This document shows, in pieces, positions 9,402 to 18,091 of a stretch of 64,000 nucleotides of DNA. Each line of letters opens with the position of its first letter. The stretch's first letter is position 1. The stretch comes from CAIWHR01 sp963713275 (GTDB lineage: Bacteria; Pseudomonadota; Gammaproteobacteria; Burkholderiales; Casimicrobiaceae). A program made the translations under genes and the position numbers. The stretch lies in assembly GCA_963713275.1 (NCBI GenBank), contig CAVQLG010000007.1, forward strand, positions 186,001 through 250,000. The letters run 5' to 3'. Below the pieces are notes generated by a model that was not told the DNA's origin, did not search any database, and was given only the letters and a program-made list of their open reading frames with translations.

Positions 9402-9830
9402 ATGCCGCGGATTCGCATCGACTTGCCCGACGCGTTCGGCTTCGCCACCGAAGTCCCGGTCTGCATCGGCCACATCAACTACACGCAGCATCTGGACAAC
9501 GCGCAGCTGCTCGCCCTGGTGTCGGAAGCGCGCCTGCGCTATCTCACGTCGCTGGGTTACGCGAGCGAACTCGACATCGAGGGGGTCGGGTTGGTCATCG
9601 CCGACGTGGCCGCGCAGTACCGTTCCGAGGGGCGGCACGGGGAGACCCTGGTCATCGAGATGCAGGCGGAGGACTTCAACCGGTACGGCTGCGATTTCGC
9701 CTGGCGCGTCAGCGACAAGGCGAGCGGGCGCGAAGTCGCGCGGGGCAAGCACGGCATCGTGTGCTTCGACTACGACGTGCGCAAGGCGGTCCCGATGCCG
9801 CCCGCGTTCCGCGCGAAGGCGGCAGCGTGA
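9402..9830 (+). CDS. Acyl-CoA thioesterase, 4HBT hot-dog family
   Basis: 142 residues with the hot-dog fold pattern GHINYTQHLDNAQLLALVSEAR, where an Asn/Asp pair replaces the usual catalytic Asp, followed by DIEGVGLVIADVAAQYRSE and the closing GKHGIVCFDY. Such proteins hydrolyse acyl-CoA thioesters. The start at 9402 was chosen because the upstream residues are unlike the family. The stop codon overlaps the GTG start of the next gene (GTGA), so the two are probably translationally coupled. The substrate is unknown. Confidence 0.8.
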   Translation: MPRIRIDLPDAFGFATEVPVCIGHINYTQHLDNAQLLALVSEARLRYLTSLGYASELDIEGVGLVIADVAAQYRSEGRHGETLVIEMQAEDFNRYGCDFAWRVSDKASGREVARGKHGIVCFDYDVRKAVPMPPAFRAKAAA

Positions 9831-10717
9831 TCCCGATCCGCTACGTCGAGCCCGTGTTCCGGCCGCCCAGCGAGGCGGAGTCGCTGATCCTGCCGGTGAC
9901 CGACGGCTGCTCGTGGAACCGCTGCACCTTCTGCGAGATGTACACGGCGCCGCAGAAGAAGTTCCGCGCGCGCGACGAGGCCGAGGTGCTCGAGAGCATC
10001 CGCCGCGTCGGCGAGCGCTATGGCGACGCGGTCCGCCGCGTGTTTCTGGCCGACGGCGACGCGCTGGTGCTCCCCACCCGCCGGCTCCTCGCCATCCTCG
10101 AGGCGATTCGCACTCACCTGCCGGCGGTGCGGCGCGTTGCGAGCTACTGCCTGCCGCGCAACCTGCGCAAGAAGCCGCAGGCCGAGATCGACGCGCTTGC
10201 GGCAGCGGGGCTCGCGCTGGCCTACGTCGGCGCCGAGTCCGGCGACGACGCGGTGCTGGCGGCCGTCGACAAGGGCGAGACCTTCGACACGACGCGCGAG
10301 GCGCTCGACAAGCTCGCCACAGCGGGTATCAGACGCTCGGTGATGATTTTGAACGGCCTCGGCGGCCGCGCGCTGTCGGCGCAGCACGCGGAGAACTCGG
10401 CGCGGCTCATGAACGCGACGCAGCCGGAGTTCCTGTCGACGCTGGTGGTCAGCTTTCCTCTGGGCGAGGAGCGGCTGCGCGCGCGTTTCCCCGGCTGGGA
10501 GCCGCTGTCGCAGCGCGAGCTCTTTGTCGAGATGGAGCGCCTCCTCGCAGGGCTCGAGCTCGACCGCACGGTGTTTCGCAGCGACCACGCGTCGAACTGG
10601 CTGATTCTCAAGGGCACGCTCGGCGCCGAAAAAGAGCGCCTGCTGCGCGAGGTCCGGCAGGCGATCGCCGCGCCGGAGCACGCGCGTCTGCGCCCGGCCT
10701 GGGCCCGGGGGCTGTGA
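9827..10717 (+). CDS. Radical SAM protein with a Cx4Cx2C cluster motif
   Basis: 296 residues from a GTG that overlaps the thioesterase stop. The [4Fe-4S] motif is DGCSWNRCTFCEMY, a Cx4Cx2C spacing seen in one group of uncharacterised radical SAM proteins rather than the canonical Cx3Cx2C. A glycine-rich strand and AYVGAESGDDAVLA, RSVMILNGLGG and a late FPLGEERL segment fit the radical SAM barrel. No B12-binding domain is visible. Function is unknown; the coupled thioesterase suggests it may act on a thioester-linked or lipid-like substrate, which is only inference. Confidence 0.8.
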   Translation: MIPIRYVEPVFRPPSEAESLILPVTDGCSWNRCTFCEMYTAPQKKFRARDEAEVLESIRRVGERYGDAVRRVFLADGDALVLPTRRLLAILEAIRTHLPAVRRVASYCLPRNLRKKPQAEIDALAAAGLALAYVGAESGDDAVLAAVDKGETFDTTREALDKLATAGIRRSVMILNGLGGRALSAQHAENSARLMNATQPEFLSTLVVSFPLGEERLRARFPGWEPLSQRELFVEMERLLAGLELDRTVFRSDHASNWLILKGTLGAEKERLLREVRQAIAAPEHARLRPAWARGL

Positions 10718-10949
10718 ACGGGCGGTCACTCCGGCGGACGCCGGCGCCGATCTCGCGGGCTCCTCGTGCCTTCCTCGTCGAGGCGCCGGACCGCGCCGAA
10801 GGCACGTACAATGCCGGGGTCGTAGAGGGTGGCATCAAGGCGTCCGCCTCCAGGCGCGGAGCGCAGTTGCCTCGCGGACCCATGCTGTCAGGGGGGTTCA
10901 CCGGACAGGGGCTGGGAAGAGTGCAAACCAAACCATCAAGGAGTCGAAC

Positions 10950-11231
10950 ATGAGCAAGAAGATCGTCGTCGTAGCCGCAGCCACTCTTGCCGCCGCGGGC
11001 ATCGCATTCGCACAGTATCCCGTCATGAACATGGTCGCCGACAAGGTGGTCCAGAAGTATCAGGGCATGAACTGCGAACAGTTGTGGCAGCAAAAGGCCC
11101 AGCCCAAGTCGCCGGAGGAGCAGCGCGTGGCCGGGCTGCTGCAAGGCGATCCGCAGATGCGGCAGGCGTTCTTCGACAAGATCGCCGGCCCGGTGATGAA
11201 CAAGATGTTCGAGTGCGGGATGATCCCCTGA
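10950..11231 (+). CDS. Small exported protein of unknown function
   Basis: 93 residues. A clear signal peptide (VVVAAATLAAAGIAFA, cleavage after about residue 21) is followed by a short mature part containing YQGMNCEQLWQQK and ending MNKMFECGMIP, with two cysteines that could form a disulfide in the periplasm. AAGGAG precedes the ATG. It starts a run of three exported proteins (10950-12956) with short gaps. I recognise no family. Confidence 0.75.
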   Translation: MSKKIVVVAAATLAAAGIAFAQYPVMNMVADKVVQKYQGMNCEQLWQQKAQPKSPEEQRVAGLLQGDPQMRQAFFDKIAGPVMNKMFECGMIP

Positions 11232-11268
11232 TGCATCACCTGAACGCTTCTGTCACGCGGAGTCTGCG

Positions 11269-12186
11269 ATGAGAGCACGCAGTTGCAGCGGACGCGCACT
11301 GGCATTCGCGGCGGGATTCGCGGTCGCGGTGGTCGCCGGCGCGCAGTCGCCGGCACCGTCCCCAGCGACGGCGACGGCGAAGCCGGCCGCGGCGAAGAGC
11401 GCCAAGCCCGCGAAGAAGGCACCGGCGTCCGAATTCAAGCTGATCCTCGAGCCCCGGGCGATGGACCTCCTCAAGGCGACGAGCGCTCGGCTCGCGGCGG
11501 CGAAGTCGATGTCGTTCACGGCGACCGTCGGCTACGAGTACCCGAGCAAGCTCGGGCCGCCGATCGTCTACACCTCGCGCTACGACGTCACCATGCAGCG
11601 GCCGGACAAGCTCAGGATCCTGATGCCGGGCGACGGGCCGGCGTCGGAGTTCTACTACGACGGCAAGACGATGGTCGCCTACGCCCCCGCGGAAAACCTC
11701 GCCGCGGTCGCGGATGCGCCGCCGACGATCGACGGGGCGCTGCAGGCCGCGTACACCAGGGCGGCGATCTTCTATCCGTTCACCGACCTCCTGGCGGCGG
11801 ATCCGTATGCGGCGCTGACTACGGGAGCGAAGCTCGCGTTCTATATCGGTCCGTCGGGCGTCGTCGGCGGGGTGAAGACCGACATGGTGGCGTGGGCCAA
11901 CGACGACGTCTTCCTGCAGATCTGGATCGGCGCCGACGACAAGCTGCCGCGGCGGATCCGAGCGATGTATCGCGCCGACCCCCTGGGACTGCGCCACGAA
12001 ATGGAACTCGCCAACTGGCAGATCGATTCGCCGGTGGCGGCGGACGCCTTCGCCTCGGCGAAGGCGCAGTCCGCGGGGCGCATGCCGTTCGCGGCGCCGG
12101 CGCCGCCGCCGAAGGGCGCGAAGCCAATCGTCAAGGGCCCGGCGCCCAAGGCCGCGCCCACCCAACCCGCCGCCAAGGCGAAGTGA
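11269..12186 (+). CDS. DUF2092-like periplasmic protein
   Basis: 305 residues: signal peptide (residues about 1-25), an Ala/Pro/Lys-rich linker, then a LolA-like domain with the DUF2092 pattern (SMSFTATVGYEYPSKLGPPI, DKLRILMPGDG, FYYDGKTMVAYAP, FLQIWIGADDKLPRRI). The C-terminus is again Pro/Ala/Lys-rich. Proteins of this group are exported and are thought to bind hydrophobic ligands or lipoproteins; the role is not established. It lies between two other exported proteins and 14 bases before the next one, suggesting one transcript. Confidence 0.8.
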   Translation: MRARSCSGRALAFAAGFAVAVVAGAQSPAPSPATATAKPAAAKSAKPAKKAPASEFKLILEPRAMDLLKATSARLAAAKSMSFTATVGYEYPSKLGPPIVYTSRYDVTMQRPDKLRILMPGDGPASEFYYDGKTMVAYAPAENLAAVADAPPTIDGALQAAYTRAAIFYPFTDLLAADPYAALTTGAKLAFYIGPSGVVGGVKTDMVAWANDDVFLQIWIGADDKLPRRIRAMYRADPLGLRHEMELANWQIDSPVAADAFASAKAQSAGRMPFAAPAPPPKGAKPIVKGPAPKAAPTQPAAKAK

Positions 12187-12200
12187 CAGGAGATCCGCTG

Positions 12201-12956
12201 ATGAATGCCAAATTGATCGGCACTGTGCTCCTGCTGGCGAGCGCGGCCTGGGGTGGTCAGGCCTTCGGCTGGGCGAGCGCGAACCGGGCTGGAGGAAGCA
12301 CCACGCACAGCTACGGCTCGACCAGCCACACCAACGCCTGGGGGGGCAGTTCCAGCCATACCGCCGGCGAGGGCACCGAGCATACCAACGCCTACGGCGG
12401 CAGCACCGCGCACGCCTACGGCGGCGGCACCGAGCACACCAACACCTACGGCGGCAGCACCTACGGCGCCTACGGCAGCGGGGCGTACCACACGTATCCG
12501 TCGGGTGCGACGGCGTATCACCCGCCGGGCTATCCGGCGTATCCGACGTACCCGGTCTATCACCCGCCGGTCGCCGTGCCCTATTACTCAACCGGTTGCT
12601 ATGGCTGTGCGGCGGCAGCGGGTGCCGTCGTCGGCATGGCCGCCGGTGCCGCGGTCGCCTCGGCCAACACCGCTGCGGCGACGTCGAGCGCGTACTCGGC
12701 AGGGGTGGCGGCCGGCAGCGCGACCACGGCGGCGGCGACCACCTCGGCGTACAACGCGGGCGTGGCGACCGGCGCCGCGATGGCCGGCGCCCCGGCGTCG
12801 GGGGCGTTTGTGATGGGCATGAGCTATGCCGCGATCCCGCCGGGTTCGATGTCGATCAACAAGAACGGCGCGACGTACTATCTCAGCGGCAACACGTGGT
12901 TCCAGCCGGCCTATGGGGCGAACGGCACCCACTACGTCGTGGTGCCCGCGCCCTGA
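12201..12956 (+). CDS. Exported Gly/Ser/Thr/Tyr/His-rich repeat protein
   Basis: 251 residues. A signal peptide is followed by a low-complexity block (about residues 30-95) built from imperfect repeats of the type GGSTAHAYGGGTEHTNTYGG, then a Pro/Tyr-rich stretch (YPAYPTYPVYHPP), an Ala-rich helix pair that could span or associate with membrane (AAAAGAVVGMAAGAAVA and a similar second block), and a C-terminal domain YAAIPPGSMSINKNGATYYL ending in THYVVVPAP. The last part resembles the DUF6515-like ends of small envelope proteins. His- and Tyr-rich repeats could bind metal or form an extracellular matrix; this is speculation. It follows the DUF2092-like gene by 14 bases. Confidence 0.75.
   Translation: MNAKLIGTVLLLASAAWGGQAFGWASANRAGGSTTHSYGSTSHTNAWGGSSSHTAGEGTEHTNAYGGSTAHAYGGGTEHTNTYGGSTYGAYGSGAYHTYPSGATAYHPPGYPAYPTYPVYHPPVAVPYYSTGCYGCAAAAGAVVGMAAGAAVASANTAAATSSAYSAGVAAGSATTAAATTSAYNAGVATGAAMAGAPASGAFVMGMSYAAIPPGSMSINKNGATYYLSGNTWFQPAYGANGTHYVVVPAP
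12286..12492 (+). repeat. Imperfect in-gene repeats encoding Gly/Ser/Thr/His/Tyr units
   Basis: Within the exported protein, units such as GGCACCGAGCAYACCAAC and TACGGCGGCAGCACC recur with a period of roughly 40-48 bases. Units are degenerate at both ends and best conserved in the middle. They maintain the reading frame. Confidence 0.6.
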
Positions 12957-13101
12957 CCGACCTGCGGCGCGCAAGGAGGCCGGGAGCATGGACGGCAACG
13001 GCCCGAGGGCGCGCGCGGCATTTCGCAGGCGACCGTGCCCGGCGGCGTGACCGGGTCAGGGGCCCGGGCGCGTCGGTGCGGCAGCGGCTGGAAGCCGCGC
13101 T

Positions 13102-14241
13102 TTAGAATAGGTCGAGCTGCCCGCCCTGCGGCGGGCGCGGCGGGCGAAACTGCGTGGTGTCGAGCGCCGGCGTGCGGGCGGTGTCGAGGCCGAGGCGCCG
13201 GCTGGCGAGCGCGAACCGATCGCGGATGAGCGCAGCGACCTCGCCCTGGCCGCGCATCCGCTCGCCGAACCGGGGATCGTTGTCGCGCCCGCCGCGGACG
13301 TCGCGCACGAGGCTCATCACGTGCGCGGCGCGCAGCGGGTAGTGCGCGTCGAGCCAGGCGCGGAACAGCGGTGCGACCTCGCGCGGCAGCCGCAGCATGG
13401 TCCAGCCCGCGTGGCTCGCCCCGGCCGCCGCCGCCGCCTCCAGGATGCGCTCGAGATCGCGGTCGGTGAGCTGCGGGATCACCGGCGCAACGATGACGCC
13501 GACCGGGATGCCGGCGGCCGAAAGCGCGGCGACGAGCTCCAGCCGGCGCTGGGGTGCTGGCGCCCGCGGGTCGAGCCTGCGCGCGAGCTCGCGGTCGAGG
13601 GTGCCGATCGAGAAGAAGACGCGGACCAGCCGGCGCGCCGCGAGCGAGCCAAGCAGGTCGAGGTCGCGCCCGATCAGCGCGCCCTTGGTCGTGATCGTCA
13701 GCGGGTGCGCGCATTCGGCAAGCACCTCGAGCACCTGCCGCGTGATCCGCCACTCGCGCTCGATCGGCTGGTAGGGGTCGGTGTTCGCACCCAGCGCGAT
13801 CGGCAGGCAGCGGTAGCCCGGTCGCGCGAGTTCGCGGCGGAGAAGCTCGGCAGCATCGGTCTTGGCGAACAGCCGGGTCTCGAAATCCAGGCCCGGCGAG
13901 AGATCCAGATAGGCGTGCGAGGGTCGGGCGTAGCAGTAGATGCAGCCGTGCTCGCAGCCCTGGTAGGGGTTGATCGACTGGGTGAACGGGATGTCCGGCG
14001 AATCGTTGCGGCTGATGATCGTGCGCGCCTGCTGGCTGCGCACCGTCGTCCGCGGTGGTGACGGTTGCGCAGCAGCGGTCGGCGCGAGGTCGTCCATGGA
14101 GGCCGCCCAGCCGTCGTCGACCGGCTCGCGCGTGAACTCGGCGAAGCGGTTGACCGGGTTGAACGTCGCGCCGCGCCCCTTGCGCGGATCGGCCGGGGGG
14201 CGGCCGGGTTCGGCGGGATGACGGCGGGAGTGGGCGGGCAT
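13102..14241 (-). CDS. PA0069-family radical SAM protein, spore photoproduct lyase-like
   Basis: 379 residues from MPAHSRRHPAEPGR. The N-terminal region has KGRGATFNPVNRF, typical of the PA0069/Rv2578c group. The cluster motif is GCEHGCIYCYARPSHAYLD (Cx3Cx2C). Later NTDPYQPIEREWRITRQ and TITTKG match the same group, which is related to the DNA-repair enzyme SplB; the actual function is not established. The C-terminus ends GGQLDLF. It is divergent from metY with about 200 bases between the starts. Confidence 0.85.
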   Translation of the reverse strand: MPAHSRRHPAEPGRPPADPRKGRGATFNPVNRFAEFTREPVDDGWAASMDDLAPTAAAQPSPPRTTVRSQQARTIISRNDSPDIPFTQSINPYQGCEHGCIYCYARPSHAYLDLSPGLDFETRLFAKTDAAELLRRELARPGYRCLPIALGANTDPYQPIEREWRITRQVLEVLAECAHPLTITTKGALIGRDLDLLGSLAARRLVRVFFSIGTLDRELARRLDPRAPAPQRRLELVAALSAAGIPVGVIVAPVIPQLTDRDLERILEAAAAAGASHAGWTMLRLPREVAPLFRAWLDAHYPLRAAHVMSLVRDVRGGRDNDPRFGERMRGQGEVAALIRDRFALASRRLGLDTARTPALDTTQFRPPRPPQGGQLDLF

Positions 14242-14402
14242 CGCGCCATTGTAGGTCGGCGGGGCACGCGCGTTGCGGCCTCGTGCGGCGAACCGCGCCG
14301 CACGGCGAGCGTCCCGGCAAGGAGAACCGCACGGCGCCGCGAACGGCACCGCGGGCTCGCGGCGGGGGCTCGCGTCGGATTTTGCCGCGGTGGCCAAAGC
14401 GC

Positions 14403-14408
14403 ATAGAA
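14403..14408 (+). promoter_or_regulatory. Likely -10 box of the metY promoter
   Basis: TAGAAT, 29 bases before the metY start, with TTGCCG about 16 bases upstream as a poor -35. Several other genes here share a TAGAAT or TACAAT box a short way upstream. Confidence 0.4.
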
Positions 14409-14437
14409 TCGCCGTACTGTCGTTCCCGAGCGCCCCC

Positions 14438-15742
14438 ATGACGCAGCCCAAGTCGACGCACTTCGACACGCTGTCGGTTCACGCCGGCGCACGCGTCGAT
14501 CCGGCCACCGGAGCGCGCGCGACCCCGATCTACCAGTCCGCGTCGTTCGTGTTCCCGGACAGCGACGCCGCCGCGGCGCTGTTCAACATGGAGCGTTCCG
14601 GCCACGTCTATTCGCGCATCTCGAACCCGACCAACGCGGTGCTGGAGGAGCGGATCGCCGCGCTCGAAGGCGGCGTCGGCGCAATCGCCACCGCCAGCGG
14701 GCAGGCGGCGCTGCACCTCGCCATCGCGACGCTGATGGGCGCCGGGTCGCACATCGTCGCCTCGGGCGCGCTTTACGGCGGCTCGCACAACCTGCTCGAC
14801 TACACGCTGCCGCGCTTCGGCATCGAGACGACGTTCGTCACGCCGCGCGACATCGACGCCTGGCGCGCGGCGATCCGCCCGAACACGCGCCTGTTCTTCG
14901 GCGAGACGCTCGGCAACCCGGGCCTCGACGTGCTCGACATTCCGCGTGTTGCGGCGCTCGCACACGAGCACGGGCTGCCGCTGCTCGTCGATTCCACCTT
15001 CACCACGCCGTGGCTGATCCAGCCGTTCGTGCACGGCGCCGACCTCGTGTTCCATTCGGCGACCAAGTTCCTGTCCGGGCACGGCGTCGTCATCGGCGGC
15101 TTGCTCGTCGATGCGGGCGCGTTCGACTGGGATGCGCCCGCGGCGCGCGATCGCTTTCCGACGCTCACCCGGCCGTACGCGGGATTCCACGACATGGTGT
15201 TCGCCGAGGAGTCCTCGACCGCCGCGTTCCTGCTGCGCGCGCGGCGCGAGGGGCTGCGCGACTTCGGCGCCTGCATGGCGCCGATGACGGCGTTCCAGAT
15301 CCTGCAGGGCGTCGAGACGCTGCCGCTGCGCATGGGCCGGCACGTCGACAACGCCCGGCGCATCGTCTCCTGGCTGATCGAGCAGCCGCTGGTGGCACAG
15401 GTGGCCTACCCCGAGCTGCCGTCGCATCCCGACGTGGCGCTCGCCGCACGCCTGCTGCCTAAGGGCTGCGGTGCGGTACTGAGCTTCGATCTGCGCGGCA
15501 CGCGGGCGCAGGGGCGCGCGTTCATCGAGGCGCTGCGCCTGTTCTCGCATCTCGCCAACGTCGGCGACGCCAGGTCGCTGGTGATCCACCCCGCGACCAC
15601 GACGCATTTCCGGATGTCGGCCGCCGACCTCGAGCGCGCGGGGATCGGCGAGGGAACGATCCGGCTGTCGGTGGGGCTGGAGGATCCCGGTGACCTGATC
15701 GAGGATCTTTCGCGGGCGCTCTACGCTGCGGGGAAGGTCTGA
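14438..15742 (+). CDS. metY: O-acetyl/O-succinylhomoserine sulfhydrylase
   Basis: 434 residues, full length for the Cys/Met-metabolism PLP family. Visible features include the opening FDTLSVHAGARVDPATGARA, SRISNPTNAVLEERIAALEG, TASGQAALHLA and the PLP lysine in HSATKFLSGHG. Overall length and the inserted loop FPTLTRPYAGFHDMVF are as in O-acetylhomoserine aminocarboxypropyltransferase (MetY), which makes homocysteine from O-acetylhomoserine and sulfide; the O-succinyl form (MetZ) is an alternative. The gene overlaps the following hydrolase as TGATG, implying coupled translation. Confidence 0.88.
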   Translation: MTQPKSTHFDTLSVHAGARVDPATGARATPIYQSASFVFPDSDAAAALFNMERSGHVYSRISNPTNAVLEERIAALEGGVGAIATASGQAALHLAIATLMGAGSHIVASGALYGGSHNLLDYTLPRFGIETTFVTPRDIDAWRAAIRPNTRLFFGETLGNPGLDVLDIPRVAALAHEHGLPLLVDSTFTTPWLIQPFVHGADLVFHSATKFLSGHGVVIGGLLVDAGAFDWDAPAARDRFPTLTRPYAGFHDMVFAEESSTAAFLLRARREGLRDFGACMAPMTAFQILQGVETLPLRMGRHVDNARRIVSWLIEQPLVAQVAYPELPSHPDVALAARLLPKGCGAVLSFDLRGTRAQGRAFIEALRLFSHLANVGDARSLVIHPATTTHFRMSAADLERAGIGEGTIRLSVGLEDPGDLIEDLSRALYAAGKV

Positions 15743-16530
15743 TGGACTGCGTCGTCGGCGGCAAGCGCTGCTACGCTTACACCGGGACCCGGGCGCCCGA
15801 CCCCTCGCGTCCGACCGTCGTCTTCGTCCATGGCGCTGCCAACGACCACAGCGTCTGGGCGCTGCAGTCGCGCTACCTCGCCTGGCACGGCCGCAACGTG
15901 CTGGCCGTCGACTTGCCCGGGCACGGTCGCTCGGAGGGCGCACCGCTGCCGACGGTCGAAGCGCTCGCCGACTGGGTGGTCGCGCTGCAGGACGCCGCCG
16001 GCGTTGAAACCGCGACGCTGGTCGGGCACTCGCTGGGCTCGCTCGTCGCGCTGCACGCAGCGGCGCAGCATCCGGCGCGCGTCGCCGGCATCGCACTTCT
16101 GGGTCCGGCCGTGCCAATGGCGGTGAGCGACGCGCTGCTCGCGCTGGCGAAGGAAGACGATCCGGTGGCGCGGGAGCTCATCATCGGCTGGTCGTACAGT
16201 GCCGCGGCGCAGCTGGGCGGCAACCCGGTTCCCGGGATGTGGATGACGGGCGTTGCCCGGCGGCTGATGCAGCGGATGCGGGCCGGCGTGCTCTACACCG
16301 ATCTCCTGGCCTGCCACACCTATGCCGAGGGCCTCGCGGCGGCGGCCCGGGTGCGCTGCCGGGTCTTGCTCATTCTCGGCAGCCGCGACATCATGGCGCC
16401 GCCGAGGAACGCACAGGCGCTGATGGCGGCCCTGCCGCAGCAGCGAACCGTAACGCTGCCCGGGTGCGGGCACGCGCTGATGGCCGAAGAGCCGGACGCG
16501 GTGCGGGAGGCGCTGGTCAGCTTCTGTTAG
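15742..16530 (+). CDS. Alpha/beta hydrolase
   Basis: 262 residues. Oxyanion strand VVFVHGAANDHSVW, nucleophile elbow GHSLGS (Ser) and the terminal CGHALMAEEP (His) give a complete catalytic triad with an Asp in LGSRDIMAPP. The short length fits a small esterase, lactonase or thioesterase. It begins on the last base of metY and so is likely in its operon; homoserine-ester turnover would fit the position, but no sequence feature shows it. Confidence 0.82.
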   Translation: MDCVVGGKRCYAYTGTRAPDPSRPTVVFVHGAANDHSVWALQSRYLAWHGRNVLAVDLPGHGRSEGAPLPTVEALADWVVALQDAAGVETATLVGHSLGSLVALHAAAQHPARVAGIALLGPAVPMAVSDALLALAKEDDPVARELIIGWSYSAAAQLGGNPVPGMWMTGVARRLMQRMRAGVLYTDLLACHTYAEGLAAAARVRCRVLLILGSRDIMAPPRNAQALMAALPQQRTVTLPGCGHALMAEEPDAVREALVSFC

Positions 16531-16567
16531 CACTCCAGCCCCTTGCCGCCCGCCCAGAGGAGGAGCG

Positions 16568-17333
16568 ATGGGGCACGAGATCGATACGCAGCGGGCGGGC
16601 GTTTCCCGAGGTCAGGAACGTCAGCTTCGGGCGGCCGCTGGTCTGGCTAAGGAACGGCTGGCGCGACTACCGCGCGCACCCGGTGCAGAGCGCCTTCTAC
16701 GGCGTCTGCTTCGCGCTGATGGGCTGGCTGATCGTGCTCGTGTTCCGCCACGCGTACCAGTACGTCTCGTCGCTGGTCACCGGCTTCTTCCTGGTGGGGC
16801 CGTTCTTCGCGATCGGCCTCTACGACCTGTCGCGCCGCCGCGAACGCGGCGAGACCCCGAAGCTCGCGCCCACGCTCGAGGCCTGGCGCCCCAACGTCGC
16901 CGCGCTCGGCATGTTCGGGCTGGTGCTCGCCGTGATCCTGCTCGTCTGGGCGCGTGCGTCGCTCGTGGTCTTCGCGCTCTTCTACACGCACGAGATGCCG
17001 AGCCTGCAGGGCTTCCTGGAGCAGGTCTTCTCCCTCGACAACCTCGAGTTCCTGGTCGCCTACTTCTGCGTCGGCGGCTTCTTCGCGCTGCTGGTGTTCG
17101 CGATCAGCGCGATCTCGGTCCCCATGATGATGGACCGCGACACCGACGGCATCGTCGCCGTGCTGACGAGCGTCAAGGCGTTCGGGACGAACCTGCCGGC
17201 GATGCTCCTCTGGGCGTTCATCATCACGGTCGTCATCGGCGCCGGCTTCGCGCTCTGGTTCCTGGGCCTCATCGTCGCGGTGCCCGTCATCGGCCACGGC
17301 GCGTGGCACGCCTACCGCGACTCCGTCGCCTGA
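16568..17333 (+). CDS. DUF2189 inner-membrane protein, apparent one-base frameshift near the start
   Basis: About 254 residues once one base is removed. The main frame has the DUF2189 pattern: FPEVRNVSFGRPLVWLRNGW, then six or so membrane helices (e.g. YGVCFALMGWLIVLVF, LVLAVILLVWARASLVVF, AYFCVGGFFALLVFAISAIS). That frame has no good start. A strong ribosome site (AGAGGAGGAG, 16556-16566) and ATG 16568 lie in the frame one base behind, reading MGHEIDTQ. Skipping one base near 16592-16602 joins them to read MGHEIDTQGRAFPEVRN. The function of the family is unknown. Most likely an assembly insertion. Confidence 0.72.
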
Positions 17334-17363
17334 CCGCGGCGGGCCGTGCCGCCGCCGGGAAAG

Positions 17364-17918
17364 TTACCCGCGCTTCCACTTGATCGAACAGCCGATCGAC
17401 GGGTGCTGAGTCGACGGCCCGGGCTCGCCCCGACTTGCCGCGAGCATCGCCGGGTAGAGTTCGCGCACGGCGTCCGGGTTCGGGGAGCGACCCGAGGCGT
17501 CGAGCCGGCCGCGGTAGACGAGCTTGAGGTCGCGGTCGTACCCGAAGAAATCGGGCGTGCAGACGGCGCCGTACGCGCGCGCGACGTCCTGCGTTTCGTC
17601 GACCACGTATGGAAAACCGAAGCCGTGGCGCGCCGCGACGGCCTGCATGTTGGCGAACGAGTCCTCGGGGTACTCGGTCGGGTCGTTGCTCATGATCGCG
17701 ATGCTGCCGACGCCTGTCGCAGCGAGGTCGCGGGCGTCGCGCACGATCTTGTCGATGATCGCCTTCACGTAGGGGCAGTGGTTGCAGATGAACATGACGA
17801 CGAGGCCGTTTCGACCGCGCGCCGAGTCGAGCGTATGCCGGCGGCCGTCGATGCCCGGGAGGTCGAAGGGGATGGCGCGTGAGTCGAGGCGGCCGGGAGG
17901 CGTGGTGAGGCTGACCAT
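17364..17918 (-). CDS. Thioredoxin-family redoxin (AhpC/TSA-like)
   Basis: 184 residues starting at MVSLTTPPGRLD. The redox motif is CNHCPYVKAIID (CxxC), and the rest follows the short cytosolic redoxin group: DLPGIDGRRHTLDSARGRNG, MSNDPTEYPEDSFANM and GAVCTPDFFGYD. No signal peptide in the chosen form. These proteins are thiol peroxidases or reductases of unclear substrate. It is convergent with the DUF2189 gene; upstream lies the rsmE relic. Confidence 0.8.
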   Translation of the reverse strand: MVSLTTPPGRLDSRAIPFDLPGIDGRRHTLDSARGRNGLVVMFICNHCPYVKAIIDKIVRDARDLAATGVGSIAIMSNDPTEYPEDSFANMQAVAARHGFGFPYVVDETQDVARAYGAVCTPDFFGYDRDLKLVYRGRLDASGRSPNPDAVRELYPAMLAASRGEPGPSTQHPSIGCSIKWKRG

Positions 17919-17962
17919 GCTGAATCCTTCACAGTGGCGGCAGGCGTCATTGAGCCAAAACC

Positions 17963-18091
17963 CGCCGCCGGCACTGGGCAGCAGGTGGCGCTCGCCGCCT
18001 GCGGGCGAAGCGGTTGCAATCACGTGCCGCGGGTCGCCCTGGCGCCACCGCTCGCGCACGGGCTGCCGCTCCCGCCCGGGGGGCAACGCTA
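17963..18091 (+). pseudogene. Fragment of a second rsmE (16S rRNA methyltransferase) gene
   Basis: On the + strand, positions about 17963-18060 align with rsmE codons at 38210-38325. The relic reads RRRHW, then after one base QQVALAACGRSGCNHVPRVA, against RRHHW QQVAVAACEQCGRNRVPRVA in the intact gene. By eye roughly 85 percent of bases match over about 90 positions. It then runs into unrelated sequence and a TAG at 18089-18091. It lies between two leftward genes and cannot make a protein. It looks like a leftover from a duplicated or replaced rsmE copy. Confidence 0.65.

Noticed and set aside
12932..16117. A 1061-codon minus-strand frame
   Set aside because: Antisense to metY and out of frame in the radical SAM gene; no motifs.
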